From Sesamum alatum (Eukaryota > Streptophyta > Magnoliopsida > Lamiales > Pedaliaceae), in assembly GCA_034509735.1 (NCBI GenBank), contig JACGWO010000001.1, positions 34,723,966 to 34,787,965 of the forward strand: a stretch of DNA of 64,000 nt, read 5' to 3'. Every line of letters begins with the position of its first letter. The first letter of the stretch is position 1. Positions 10,903-23,546 of the stretch are shown here, piece after piece. Position numbers and translations under genes: made by a program. The notes under the pieces were generated by a model. The model did no database searches and had not been told where the DNA came from. It saw only the letters and a program-made list of their open reading frames with translations.

Positions 10903-13900
10903 ATGTCTAAGAACCCGTTAACCATGATTCTTGAGACTAACAAATTCAACGGAACGAACTACTCGGACTGGCTGAGAAACCTGAGGATTGTCCTCGGTTC
11001 CGAGAACCAAGGCTACGTCTTGGACGAGCCGCCACCGAGCGACTTATCGGATGGGTCCACGCCTGAGAATGTTTGACGTTCGAGAAATGACGTGAGGACA
11101 ACCGGAAAGTACGCAGTATCATACTGTCTTCGATGTCTAACGACATCCAGAAGCAGTATGAGAGGCTGGACAACGTCTCCGCCATAATGCTCCGCATGAA
11201 CGAGGTTTATGCGGTTCCGGATAGGCATATTAGATATGCCGCCACAAAAGCATTCTTTGCACCAAGCTTGCTGAAGGAGCGTCTGTACAAAGTCATGGGG
11301 TCAAGATGCTCTCCCTAGTAGAGAAACTCAAGGATCTTAAAGCTGGGCTTAACAATGACACGTACATTGACGTGATCCTCCAGTCGCTTCCTCCATCCTA
11401 TGACCCGTTTGTTGTAAACTATAACATGAATGGACTTGAGAAGTTTATTCATGAGTTGATCAACATGCTGGTCCAATACGAGGCAACGACCCACAAGTCA
11501 GTGCCGGCGGTATTGATAGGAGAGGCTTCGACCTCCAAGGCAAATGGCAAGAGGGCCGGACGCTGGAAGAGGAAGAAGGGCAAAGGGAAGACGGTTGTGG
11601 CCCCTGCTCACGCTCCGGGCATCCTTGTTGCTCCGGTTGGACCGAGCAAAGGGAAAGGGAAGGCCCGTGGTTCTCGGCGGTCCAAGGCAAATGATGTCTG
11701 CATACATTGCCAAGGGAAAGGGCATTGGAAGAGGGAGTGCCCACAACTCCTCTCCAAACCCAGGTGTGTTTGTGGTTGAAGTTAATATGATTATTAATTC
11801 TGCTTCGTGGGTATTGGATACCGGGTGTGGTGCTCACATCTGCAATGATTTGCAGGCACTGCAAAGAAGCAGAAGGCTAACCAAGGATGAGATGATCCTG
11901 AGGCTAGGCGATGGCAAGGCCGTTGCTGCGGAGGCCGTAGGATCACTAGAATTAGCCATTAGTAGTCATGTTAGGATTGTACTGAACGACTGTTTCTATG
12001 TACCTAGCATGATTAAAAACATTGTTTCCATCCCGGTCCTTGATAAGGAGGGATATGAATTTACCATCAATAAAAAACGGTTTTTTCATTATGAAAGATG
12101 GTATTTCTCATCTGCTTGGTACATTGGTCAACGGTCTGTACATACTTCAACAGTCTAATTGGATTATGACTGCAGAACACAAACGAAAACGTGATGATCA
12201 TAATAACGCACAGATATGGCATGCGAGGTTAGGTCATATCTTTAAAGATAGGATAAGAAGGTTGGTGGACTCAAAGAGTCTAGAAATAGAACGATTTGGA
12301 CAACCTACCGACCTGCGAATCCTGTCTAAAGGGAAAGATGATCAAGAAACCCTTTGTTGGACAAAGTACGCTAGCCAGTGGTCTGTTGGATTTGATCCAT
12401 ACAGATGTCTGTGGTCCACTAAATACTCAGGCTAGAGGTGGGTACTCGTACTTCATAACCTTTACCGATGATCGCTCACGGTATGGTTATGTTTACCTGA
12501 TGAGGTACAAGTCTGAAGCCTTTGGAAGGTTTAAGGAATACAGACTTGAAGTAGAGAACCAAAACCGGTCGAAAAGATCAAAGCCCTTCGGTCGGACCGA
12601 GGTGGAGAGTATTTGAGTGGTGAGTTTACTGATTATCTAAAAAGAGAATGGGATTCTCTCTCAGTGTGGACCCCTCCTGGAACACCGCAGCTTAATGGTG
12701 TGTCTGAAAGGAGGAATCGGACCTGTTGGACATGGCCCGATCCATGATGAGTTTATCTAACTCCCCCTTTCCTTCTGCGTATACGCTCTTGAGACGGCGG
12801 CCAATAGTTTTGAACTTGGCGCCATCTTAAAGGGTATCCCAGACGCCATATGAGATATGGCATGGCAAGCCTGCCTCCTACAAATACTTGAAAGTGTGGG
12901 GTTGCCCCGCATATGTCAAGAGATTAGTGGGAGATAAACTGGACTCGAGGTCTAGTTTATGCAGGTTCATCGGCTATCCGAAAGAAACTGCGGGGGTATT
13001 ATTTCTATGATCCCTCCGAGCAAAAGGTTTTTTGTCCCGCGAAACGCAGTGTTCTTGGAAAAAGGTTTTCCATCGGATAGTCGACGCGATGAGGTGCTCC
13101 TTGAGGAATCAAGTGAGGCACCCCATGAGGCGGCAGTGACATCTGAGCCAGTGGTTCCACTGATATTGTTCCAGTCCTCCATAGGTCGGCCAGAGTATCC
13201 CATGCACCTGATAGGTATGGATTTCTGGGCCTGACCGGGTCAGTTGGATAATGATCCAAAGACGTACGGAGAAGCGATGTCGGACATCGATTCGGACAAG
13301 TGGCTTGAGGCCATGAAATCCGAGATGGACTCGATGGGTAAAAACAAGGTTTGGACCCTAGCAGATCCACCAACAGGGGTTAAACCTGAAGATGGAACAT
13401 ACATTTTGATGAAGTCATACGGGGATATGATTTCATCAAGAACAAGTCCGATCCTTGTGTATACAAGAAGATCAGTGAGAGCTCAGTTACGTTTCTGGTG
13501 CTTTACGTGGATGACATCTTGCTCATTGGGAATGATGCTAAGATGTTGGGTACCACTAAAGCTTGGTTGTCAATGCAATTGTCCATTAAGGATATGGGCG
13601 AGGCATCCTACATCCTTGGCATCAAGATCTACAGGGATAGATCTAAAAGGATGTTAGGAATGGCCCAGTCCTCGTACATTGAGAAAGTCTTGAAGAGATT
13701 CAAGATGGAGAACTCAAAACGAGGATTCCTTCCAGTGAGGCATGGAATTAAGTTTATCCAAGAAGCAGTCTCCTAAGACTGATGAGGAGCTTAAACGGAT
13801 GTTGGACATCCCCTATGCTTCAATCGTAGGCAGCATACAGTATGTTGTTCAATGCACTAGACCTGATGTGGCTTTCGCTTTGAGCGTAACAAGTCGATAT

Positions 13901-14478
13901 CAGTCGTGTGCCGGGGAGGCACACTGGAGTGCAGTCAAGACTTCCTGAAGTACCTGAATAGGACTAAGGATATCTTCTTGATCTACAGCGGTGGAGAGTT
14001 GATACTGGAAGGCAAATAGCGACGCTAGCTTCCAATCGGATGACGATGATGCCAAGTCTCAGTTTGGTTTTGTATTTAGACTAAATGGTGGCGTGGTTAC
14101 TTGGAAGGGTTCCAAGCAGGCTACCACGGCGGACTCCACCATAGAGTTTTGAATACATAGCGGCTTTGGAAGCTGCTAAGGAGTGGTTTGGTTGATGAGC
14201 TACATCCAAGAGTTGGATGTAGTAACTAGCATTGCTAAGTCTGTAATTATCTTTTATGATAACAACGGGGCGATAGCGCTGGCAAAGGAACCGAGATCTC
14301 ATCACGATCCAAGCATATTCTTAGACGCTACCATCTACGTAGAGAGATGGATAGCAGGAGTGACATTCAGTTGGACAGAGTCAGCTCCGCAGAAAACATA
14401 GCAGATCCACTTGCTAAGCCCATGTCGCAAGTTGCCCATACTCACCATCTGAATAAGAGGTTCAAGGTCAATGGGTGA
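10903..14478 (+). pseudogene. A1 gag-pol pseudogene (Ty1/copia), RT-deleted
   Basis: The start ATG at 10903 opens MSKNPLTMILETNKFNGTNY, as in A2. Domains in order: gag; zinc knuckle CIHCQGKGHWKRECP (~11697-11741, CX2CX4HX4C); protease VLDTGCGAHIC with an intact DTG (~11810-11840); integrase N-terminus, core and E-region (~12160-13200); RT; RNase H to the stop at 14478. Gag breaks after about 50 codons, and there are many single-base indels between 12060 and 12800. RT lacks about 340 bp: around 13385-13400 the sequence jumps from GVKP to the segment before 'GDMI', removing the first RT catalytic motif and shifting the frame. YVDD remains at about 13500. The deletion is identical in A2. The indels may partly be sequence errors near the gap; the RT deletion is real because A2 shares it. 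Confidence 0.9.
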
Positions 14479-14489
14479 TTGGCTTTAGG

Positions 14490-14502
14490 TCAAGTGAGAG
14501 AT
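14490..14502 (+). promoter_or_regulatory. Polypurine tract of A1
   Basis: tcaagtgagagat lies immediately before the 3' LTR start TGTTGG at 14503, 11 bases after the pol stop. The equivalents read aagtgggagat in A3 and C1. Confidence 0.8.
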
Positions 14503-16736
14503 TGTTGGAATAGGTGACCAGAAAGCCAAATAGGTTTGGAAATTTGTAACCTATCCGACAACTTGATGTGAATGTAATATTATTATGTGATGAATAAGAT
14601 GAGTGTTCGTCACCAATGTTACCTTCTTGTGTTGCGCTCATCTTACATTTGTTAAAACGGTGTTTAACTTATATCGCAACAAAGCCCACAGACCATGGAT
14701 AACAACTCGTGCAGTTGGGCCACGCATTGGATGGTGGTCATGAAACCAACTGATTAAGAGTTGGGTCTGAAACGTTCCAAGTCGAGGACCTCGAGACAGG
14801 GCATCGAGAGTCCTATTGAGACTTGCGTCAAGAGTCGTGGTCATTGCATGAGTGCCGTGTTTCATCGGCGACAGGCGTGGGACGCCTACACGATCTTGAT
14901 GGGTTGGTCGACTGGGGTCGAGCCGACTGGACTGACTCGGCGGGATCATCATATGGAAGCTTTGGAGGCTTGGTCGGTATGATTGGTTTTTCCCCGGTTC
15001 CGATAGTACGGGAGTAATCTTCAGACTTGAGGGATCATGGCAGTCGCGTGCACAGGACGGCTGTATCTTGGATCTGGCGAGAGGTAATCATTCTGTAAGA
15101 TGATTATCATAAGCCTTGTCCAGTGCAGTCAGAATGTGTAGCGAGGACGGTGGATTCCAGGAAGAGTATCCGTCCCCTGTCAGTATGTGACAGAGGTATC
15201 TCCTATGCACTCGGAGACACGTTCATTGCTGTTTGAAGCTGTGGCCACAGTGGTTGGTCGAACAGGGAATGGTTTCCTGTGTCGACGCAATGAAGCATAC
15301 GTGGTCTCGAGTATTAAGCATAGATGCCTAGTCAAGGATGGGAACCGACGCCCAATTCCATACCCTAGACTAAGGCCGGGAGACGGTAGACGGAAGGATC
15401 GTACCCGTACGGAATTGGCGCCTAAATGTTCACGCCAATTCACCTAGTCTCTAGTTCCATGGACCGTTGCTAGACGGCCCACCCATGGTAACGGGCCCTT
15501 GTGGGACACGGGCCCAAGTCTAGCTGAGGGTGAACCTAAAGGGTCACACACAAATCACCGAGGAGGTTGACAGATCGACTTGGAGTCAATCTCGAAGGAT
15601 AAAATAAGTAATTGGATTACTTAAGGGAAAGTCCATTGGATGGACGGGCCGATATTGTATCGGGCTTTCATTTAATCGGTAAATTGGATTTTCGATTAAA
15701 TATGGAAAGTTGAGATTTTGAGACGTTGGATCTTTTAATTGGATTAAAAGATCAACGGGGAATAATTTAAGTGGACATTAAATTGGATTTAATATTGGGT
15801 TCGTCGCAATTGAATTACGATAAAACCCGGTCCGTTAAATTATACCCGAGAGGAGAAATAATTCCTAATTTGGAATGGGAAGAAGTTGGACTTCTTTCCT
15901 TAATCAAACATGGCCGACACGCTCCCTTGGAGGAAGCAAAATCAGCCATGTTTCATGCTAGGTGGTATGTTGACTTGTCTCTTTTGGAAAGAGACAAATC
16001 AACTCCAATCAAGCTCTTCCCTTTTGGTATGATTTGATCATACCATAAATTTTGGTAGGCTTGATTGAAGAATTGATGGTGATTGATTGGAATGAATCTA
16101 GACATCCTTGGATGAACCTAGACACATTCCAATAATCACATTAATTATGTATATATATTAGAATATACAACACCAAGCATAAGTGATTCATTATTCATCT
16201 TTTTCTAGGAAAAAGAGAAGACAAAAATCCTCTCCTCTCTCTCAAAATTTCGTGCTCCCTCCCTCTCTTACACTTGTGTTCTTCACTTGATTTTGAATCA
16301 AGAAGAAGAACAAAGTAAGTTTAAGAGAACACTAATTCATAGTGTTATTCTCTTAAACCGATTCCTTCCTAAACTCGTTCTTTTCTAGCAAGAAGAACGT
16401 GTGTTTCTTCCGGTGTGGTGTGGATCACCTTTGGAGAATCCATACGTTTGGATTTCGTGAGCATTCCGGAGAAGGAACAACGCTAGTAGCCGGGAGCATA
16501 CGCTAAACAATCAAAGGTAACGGTTTATTACGCTTTGATTGATTTCATTTGTATATCTATGCCCTATGTGTTTAAATATATGTTTTAATATTTACTCATC
16601 CTACATCGAACGCCCGGTTGAGCACCCAAGGGTACACCCCTTGGGATTCGCGTATTTTGAATTTAATTTAAATTTACGCAATTTCTCGCTTTTCTCGCTT
16701 CCGCTCGCGCTCCCGGACGGATCCGCTTGTCCTTCA
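14503..16736 (+). mobile_element. A1 3' LTR (family A), complete
   Basis: This 2234-bp LTR runs from TGTTGGAATAGG to TGTCCTTCA. It contains the conserved CCATGG block (15450-15500), the AATCCAATT hairpin array, and a TATA-like run near 16150. It ends exactly against C2 RNase H sequence. The right flank is gctat (16737-16741); the matching left flank is not in the window, being in or beyond the gap. Confidence 0.95.
16150..16157 (+). promoter_or_regulatory. Possible TATA box in LTR-A
   Basis: tatatata about 1650 bp from the LTR 5' end, close to the TATAAATA position in LTR-B (about 1670 bp). A pyrimidine-rich CTCTCCTCTCTC stretch follows downstream. The same run occurs in the other LTR-A copies (for example about 41750-41758, minus). 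Confidence 0.4.
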
Positions 16737-18254
16737 GCTATGTATTCAGCCTCTGTAGTGGAGTCAACAGTGGTTGCTTGCTTGGAACTTTTCCAAGCCA
16801 CTACTCCTCCATTGAGCTTGAATACGTAACCCGATTGAGACTTGGCATCATCGTCATCAGACTGGAAGCTAGCGTCGCTAAAGCCTTCCAGGATCAGCTC
16901 TCGATTGCCATAGACTAAGAACATTTCCTTAGTCCTCCTTAGGTACTTAAGGATGCCCTTAACAGCATTCCAATGTGCCTCTCCCGCACAGGACTAATAT
17001 CTGCTTGTTACGCTCAAAGCGTACACAATGTCAGCCTGGTGCAGTGGACCGCATATTGGATGCTACCTACGGCAGAAGCATAGGGGATGAATTTCATCCT
17101 TTCAAGTTCCTCATCAATCTGTGGGGACTGTTTCTTGGACAACTTGATCCCATGCCTCATGGGAAGGAATCCTCTCTTGGAGTTGTCCATTCGATATCTC
17201 TTTAGGACTTTCTCCATATACGAGTTTTGGGTGAGCCCTAACATCCTTTTAGATCTGTCCCTGACAATCTGGATGCCTAGGATGTAGGAGGCTTCACCCA
17301 AATCCTTCATGGAAAACTGGGTTGACAACCATGTTTTTGTGTTTCCTAACATTCTAACGTCATTACCAATGAGTAGAATGTCATCCACATAAAGCACTAG
17401 GAACACTATTGAGCTCCCACTGACCTTCTTGTATACACAAGGGTTGGATTCGTTCTTGATGAAGTCATAACCCCGTATTACTTCATCAAATCGAATGTTC
17501 CAACTTCGGGATGCTTGTTTTGAGCCATAGATGGACTTCTGGAGACGACAGACTTTCTGTTCTTCTCCAGTGACCGTGAAACCCTCCGGCTGATCCATAT
17601 AGATCTCTTCTTCAACGAACCCATTGAGGAAGGCCGTTCTCACGTCCATCTGCTATATCTCATAGTCATACCATGCTGCTATGGCGAGCAGGATCCGAAT
17701 GGACTTAGCCATGGCTACTGGCGAATAGGTATCCTCAAAATCGACCCCGGGTCGTTGAGTGTATCCCTTAGCTACAAGCCTAGCCTTAAAGGTTGTTGAC
17801 TTCTCCATCAACACCAAGTTTGCGCTTGTAGACCCACTTACAGCCCACTAGCTTAATACCTTTCGGTGGATCTACAAGTCTCCAGACTTGGTTCTTGCTC
17901 ATGGAGTCCATTTCGGTTTTCATGGCCTCAAGCCATTTCCCGGAGTCGATGTCAGACATCGGTTCTCCGTATGTCTTAGGATCGTTATCCAAAAGATCGG
18001 TCGCTCCTAGAAAGCCATATCTCACTGGAGGTCTGGATTCTTTAGTGGACCTACGGAGAACGGGAACATCAGTGGTGACTGTGGGCGCTGACTGTATCGA
18101 AGCCGGCGGTTCAGGGACCGGGGCTGGCCGTTCCTGAGGTTGTCTTTCATGCCTAGAATGTTGGACTCCTTGAGGTTGGTCAGCCCTTCGGCTGTCTATC
18201 CTGAATCCTCTAAGTGAGGGTTCCACGGCTACCTCTGATGGCTGGATTCCATCG
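16737..18254 (-). pseudogene. C2 pol part 1: RNase H, RT, integrase C-terminus (broken)
   Basis: Copia pol on the minus strand, nearly identical to C1. 16737-16924 is RNase H (GFSDASF, STTEAEYIA); its 3' part is cut by A1. 17014-17649 is RT from MDVRTAFLNGF through LVLYVDDILLIGND to RNase H entry, frameshifted where TRPD reads TRLT. 17786-18226 is the integrase C-terminus and RT start (LLDNDPKTYGEPMSDIDSG). A Trp-to-stop change (TGG to TAG) separates the last two, just before MDVRT. It is interrupted at 18254/18260 by B1 and continues at 25789. Confidence 0.9.
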
Positions 18255-18259
18255 CTTGA
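18255..18259. repeat. Target-site duplication of B1, left copy (cttga)
   Basis: cttga directly before the B1 LTR; the second copy is at 25789-25793. Removing B1 and one copy restores the C-family pol order seen at 30660-30680. Confidence 0.93.
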
Positions 18260-18825
18260 TGAAAGATTATGTGGATCATCCCGGGAGATGAGCGCGTATA
18301 GCGGAAGTGCGAAAGAATGCGTAATAAAAAATTACAAAGCATAATTAAAAAGTAATTTAAATAATGCAAAACATACATAAACGAATCAAGGGGTGTTCCC
18401 TTGATTCTCCCGGACGTTTGGTGTATCTCATGTTCAATAAAACACAACATGGAGGCCATAGAATTGAAACCGAAAAAATAAAATTAAAGAACCTACCCGG
18501 TTGTAGTTTTGTCTTCGTTTCGGCTACATGCATTGTTCCCCGTTTTGCACCAAGATCTCAAAGAAGAGACCCTCTAAATCATCTCACTCGCTCCACCGGA
18601 AAGCAAACAACCCTTGTGCTAGCAAGAAATTATTTTGGGGAGAAGAGACATCGATACACGCTATGAATTAACGCAATCAATGTCTCTTATGTTCTTAACT
18701 TGAATAAATCAAGAAGAACAAACTAGTATTCTTGGAGATTAAAGAAAGGGGATGGACGAAACTTGAGAGGGAATTGAGAGATGAGAGTTGTAGAGAATAG
18801 TAGGTGTGGGTGTGTGTTTTTTGAG

Positions 18826-18833
18826 TATTTATA
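18826..18833 (-). promoter_or_regulatory. TATA box in B1 3' LTR
   Basis: Minus-strand TATAAATA in the context CTATAAATACTC, followed downstream by a CT-rich tract. The 5' LTR has the same box at 24112-24119. Confidence 0.65.
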
Positions 18834-19020
18834 GAAAAATGGAATTTCCTATTCCTTCTCAAAACTTTTCCAAAGAGACACACTTTGACTAGGATTTTGA
18901 CCTAGTCAAATCCTAGTCAAATTAGGCTTTGATTAAGTCAAATTAATCATGGCCCTTCATCTCATCATTCTCTAGATCAAATCTTGTCCATCCATTTTGA
19001 TGGGCTTTATGTAATGGGCC

Positions 19021-19288
19021 TATTTAATTCTAAATTAAATATTCCCATGGACTTTATATTAAATCATATTTAATATACTAAGCCCATTAATTAATTAATG
19101 GAAAGGACTTATTTAATTCTAAATTAAATAGTCCCATGGACTTTATATTAAATCCTATTTAATATACCAAGCCCATTAATTAATTCCATAGAATTGGATT
19201 ATTTAATTCTAAATTAAATAGTCCCATGGACTTTTATATTAAATCCTATTTAATCTACCAAGCCCACTAATTAATTAATTCACCCTTT
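19021..19288. repeat. Three ~89-bp tandem units in LTR-B
   Basis: Units start at 19021, 19110 and 19200. Each contains tatttaattctaaattaaat, then 'cccatggactttatattaaatc' and 'aagcccattaattaat'. The 5' LTR copy has the same three units (24305, 24394, 24484), and a degenerate set is at 49060-49290. Confidence 0.8.
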
Positions 19289-19684
19289 TAATCTAATTAA
19301 AGGGAAAGCCCATGCTTTATAAAATTCATAAATCTAATTTATGAACTCAAGCCCGATTATTCCAAATAATTCATCGAGGCTTGAATCTCCAAGAAGTATA
19401 ATTTAATTCCATTAAATTAAACCTTGTCCAGGAATTAATTCCAAATTAATTCCCTTTCATTTGGTGTAGCGGGTGTGACTCTTTAGGTTCATCTTTCAGC
19501 TAGACTTGGACCTACTTTTTGTTATTTCATAACCAAAGTAGTCCGTTACCATGGGTGGCCATCTAGCAACGGTCCATGGCACTAGAGACTAGGTGAATTT
19601 ATGGTGTGAACATTTAGGCTCCGAGTTATACGCAGGTGCGGTCCTACCGACGCTTGATACGTACGGGTACGGTCCTACTGTCGC

Positions 19685-21318
19685 TTTATCAGAGACTGTC
19701 ATCTTGGCCTTTATAGGAAACGTTTCATTGAGAATTCCATTCTCAACTGGATGCTCAAGAGCTCCCACTAAATACACGGCCTTTTCGATCCTATCGAAAC
19801 AGGTTTAATGTTGCGACCATTTATGGTTCACCACCTTAAGTCTAATTCCCAAACCTCCTATGGGACCTTTAGACTTTTGAACCCTCTTATGGTCTTGTGT
19901 ATTAGTAACCTACAGTTGTCTTATTGGCTCCCTTCCAATAGACTATTTGGCAAGCCTACTTTGTCCAACAAAGAGCTTTCGGACTTTCTTCTTCATAAAA
20001 GACTTGTAAATTTAGTCGATTCGAATCATCTATTTCTAGATTCATCAAACTTTCCAATTTACTTATCTTTTAATAAGAAGAAATGTCTAGCTGTTGTAGA
20101 TGCCAAATCTGCAAGTTGTCTTGATTAATCCATTTAGATAATTTGAATTTTGAGTATCCATAAACCTTTTATGGGATGGTATTTTAGAAATTTACGTACT
20201 AGCAAACATGAATCATTATTCAATAATTTTGTTTGATCAAATATGTATGTAATAAAACCTTTGTCCAACAAAGAGACATACTTTTGATCATGCTAGGTTA
20301 CGTAATTCCTATATTATCCTAACATGATCACGATTATGAGCCTAACAAGTCTCTAGTCCTTTTCATCAATGGACCTTGCCATTGTTGAATCCTAGAACTG
20401 TTCTTGGCTTTTAAGTCCTTATTCACTTTCTGCAAACCACCCGCAGATTAGTGATAGGAATGGTATCAAATACAAAATAAAGTGATCATGTCAATACTCA
20501 ATATCAAATTTTACCTACATTGGAGAGAGGTTTAGAATACTCTCTTTTCCAATGGCCCTCTTTACGACAGTGAATGCTTACGTTCTTAGAATCTATGAAC
20601 TTGACTGCTTGAACCTTTTGCTCTTTCCTTTACTTCCACCTTGTGTTGTAAAGGAAGAACACTTGAAGTGCTGCAATAGTTGATGTTACCTTACCCTTCT
20701 TCCTCTTTTAGCGTCTGGCACCCTTGCCTTTCGCTATGGAGGTTGAAGCCTCTCCTACTAGTACCGACGGCGCAGATTTTGCAATCGTTGCTTCGTACTA
20801 GACCAACATAATTATCAACCTATGAAGATCTTTTCTAAGCTCATTCATGTTGATAATTAATGGTTCGTAGGAGGGAGGAAGAGACTGAAGGATCATGTCA
20901 ATGTACGTCTCTCTTTCAAGACTGACGTGGAGATCTTTTGAGCTTCTCCACTAGGGATTGCATCATCACTCCATGTTCTTTGTACCGACATCCCTTCCGT
21001 CATCTTAGCTCCAAATATGCCTTCGTTGCATTTTACCCCACATGCTGGTCCAAGACCATATAGACATGATGGCAAACGAAGCATAGCTTGAGCCAACATC
21101 ATTATATCCTACTTGCCGGTGGTCATCCTTCAACTTTTGAACGCCAAGCATTGCCTCAGTTGTCGACCCCTCCGGCAAGGGCTGAGGAACGTCCTCATTC
21201 CGGTATGTGAGTTAAGGTTCTGGAAATCTAAGACCATCTTAAGATTTCGCAGTCAATTCGTGTAATTGGTTCCTTTTTAATGAGCCTCTTAATGATGTTT
21301 TGGTGGATTCTTAGACAT
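19685..21318 (-). pseudogene. B1 gag / integrase remnant, heavily decayed
   Basis: The minus-strand gag start ATG at 21318 opens MSKNPP. Gag homology follows (about 20700-21300) with a degenerate zinc knuckle near 20525-20590 that still reads HCRKEGHWKR, then an integrase N-terminal remnant (about 19700-20150) with the equivalents of the 'LLDKVGLPNSLLEG' region. No frame stays open beyond about 70 codons. The same broken sequence recurs in B2 (61288-62950), so the decay predates at least one copying event. Everything after integrase is deleted. Confidence 0.75.
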
Positions 21319-21665
21319 TCACAACATATATGAAACAGAAAATAATAAGCAGAATGAAGTAATATTTTGGTTAAGTCTCGGTCTTTAGTCCTTAACCTCT
21401 CCCACTATTTCTACGAAAAACACGACACTCTCAAACGTTGTTTTCGGGAAATCCTTTCCTAGTGGGCTCAAGATCCACAGCGATCTCCCCATACCCCGCT
21501 TTTACGATTCGCATGGGAAAAGAACCCGTGGGAGGTATTCCATACCATTCTCGTTCCACGAGATTCCCAAGATAATTGCCTCACCCTTTCACGTGATCCC
21601 GACGACTCGAAGCGATTCACGTTATTCGGGCGTTAGACCCGACCCAATCAACCGATTCATAGACT

Positions 21666-21782
21666 CACTGCTACCTCCACGACTCGTGAGACAGGTAACA
21701 GCAGTCTACTCATCGTTCATGATAAAGTGCAGCTTCTTTTAAGCACGATAGTCGTGCCACGACTCGTAAGACCACGCTATCG
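21666..21782 (-). promoter_or_regulatory. Twin palindrome-loop hairpins in B1 leader
   Basis: On the RNA strand, hairpin 1 (21746-21782) pairs CGATAGCGTG with CACGACTATCG, with one bulged base, around a loop of GTCT + TACGAGTCGTG + G. Hairpin 2 (21666-21703) pairs TGCTGTTACC with GGTAGCAGTG: ten pairs, three of them G-U. Its loop holds CACGAGTCGTG (21678-21688). The palindromes lie about 440 and 360 nt upstream of the gag ATG. Confidence 0.6.
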
Positions 21783-23145
21783 ACCTAAAAGATCTTCCTC
21801 ACTTTTGCCATGGATGGAAGGCTTGGACAGACTCCCAGACTCCTAGTCCATTTATTAAGGGTCTATTAAGTATTGCATTGCATGCGTTATGGCAGAAATA
21901 TTCTAAGCGTGGATGTAACCATACATAAAGCATATAGAATAATCATAAGCATATAATACGCATCGCATGCAAAATAAAGCCTAGCACGCCCCTGTAGGAT
22001 GATCACAAGACCAAACCTATGCGACCCACTGAGCCCGCAGTGGATCTATGGTCAATCTAAGGGTAGGCCCTATGCTATTACAAGATTTAATAACCCATTA
22101 CATGCAATGGGCCTTGTAAATCCTCTTTATCTTCTTGGGCCTACACCGGGCTCCTTCTCCATGGATCCTCCGTGGCTATCTGATGGCTACCTCCATGGGC
22201 CTCCAACACCTTGGGCTTGTCTTCTCTTGTAGCTTTTATTTACAAAATAAAACCTCACCCCTAATTCTACTCTCATTACATCATAAAATAAGAAACCCCA
22301 ATTAAACATTTGGGGGGAGTACATTAGGAGGGAGAGAGAAAGCCTTGTTATTCCAAGGCAACTAGAAGAGAGACAGAGAGGAAAATAAAGAGGCACACAG
22401 GCCACAATCCAACAAATAAATGTAAATAAACCATACATGCGGTCTGGGGGCTTTGTGATCATCCTTTGTTAAATCAATTAACACAAATAGCACAAATACA
22501 TATCCCACGTAAAATATGCTATACCAACATCCATGATAATCCATACCATAAAATAAATGCAGAAACTACATGTAAAATATTCACACCAAACATTGGATAA
22601 TAGTGCAACATATGCATAACGATTTTGTTGGAAAAACCTTTTCCATAATTAACAAGGCAATATTAATTCTATGAAATATAAAATCTCAACCAAAATTAAA
22701 ATGCCCCAATTTAATTAATTCAGAAAAAATCCAAGAATTATACAGAAAAATCAAATTTTCTGAAAACACAAAAACCAACAATTCAAGAATATGCTCATAT
22801 ATTCAAGAATCCCAAAATCCAACATTTGTGCAATATTAATACATGCTAAGATCTACTCATGCTCAAACCATAAAATAACCATGATGTCCAACATTATAAA
22901 ACGCAGAAATTATTGCGAAATTTCACATATGAATTTTGATCATTGGTGGAACCATTGCAAAAATTAAATCTTGTTAGGAAACCCTTTCCTCATCAACCAA
23001 GCAATATTTATTTTAGGAAATTCCAAATCTCAAAAATAAATATTCTAAGTCAACGGGTTCAGAATAATGCATAAAATATCATAAAAATAATTCAGTAAAA
23101 ACAGTTTTGAAAAACGAGCCAAAAACGGGTGAGAAACGGAAAACG

Positions 23146-23312
23146 GCACAGCCGGCCGGCCAGGCGCGCGCGCCTGCGCCCAACGCATGCCGTGCGCGCG
23201 CGGCCGGCACAGCGCACACGCTGTCCGCGCACGCTGGGCGCGCTGGCCGGGCGCGCGCAGGCCCCTGCCTGCATGCGCGGCCAGCGTGCTGCTGCTGCCG
23301 GTTCGCCGTTTT
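23146..23312. repeat. GC-rich leader island in B1
   Basis: Dense GGCCGGCC / GCGCGC / CCTGC runs in AT-rich surroundings, about 225 bp from the PBS. Long Ala/Arg/Pro-rich frames across it are composition artefacts. Confidence 0.8.
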
Positions 23313-23534
23313 TCACTCTTTTTCGACTTTTTCATGCTATTTTCTGAACCACAAGATAAATTCAACCCTAGAACATGTATTAACACATTCAAGAAAATCA
23401 AGATCCAAAATCCCATGCAAAATTAAGCGCGAATAAATATCTACGATAAACATGCTATAAACGTAAATTAAAACACGTTTATCATGCTTAAACACACATA
23501 GCACATAGAATTCTAGGCCTATACACTGAACCGG

Positions 23535-23546
23535 GCTCTGATACCA
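23535..23546 (-). promoter_or_regulatory. Primer binding site of B1
   Basis: Minus-strand TGGTATCAGAGC, a perfect complement to the initiator-Met tRNA 3' end, one base from the LTR end. Confidence 0.93.

Larger units (their letters stand above)
18260..19684 (-). mobile_element. B1 3' LTR, truncated
   Basis: Matches 23548-24966 of the 5' LTR, including the conserved block (19540-19600), then diverges after 'ctactgtcgc' into integrase-type sequence. The 5' end of the LTR, including TGTTAG, is lost. Confidence 0.9.
21319..23534 (-). mobile_element. B1 leader (5' UTR)
   Basis: 2.2 kb between PBS and gag ATG. Contains the twin palindrome hairpins (21666-21782), a segment shared with A and C leaders ('cctatgcgacccactgagcc', ~22016), and a GC-rich island (23146-23312). 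I see no coding capacity. Confidence 0.85.

Noticed and set aside
11460..11864. Antisense frames over gag and protease (also 38467-38865 and 13005-13373).
   Set aside because: They mirror the real gag-pol frame on the other strand and have no independent support.
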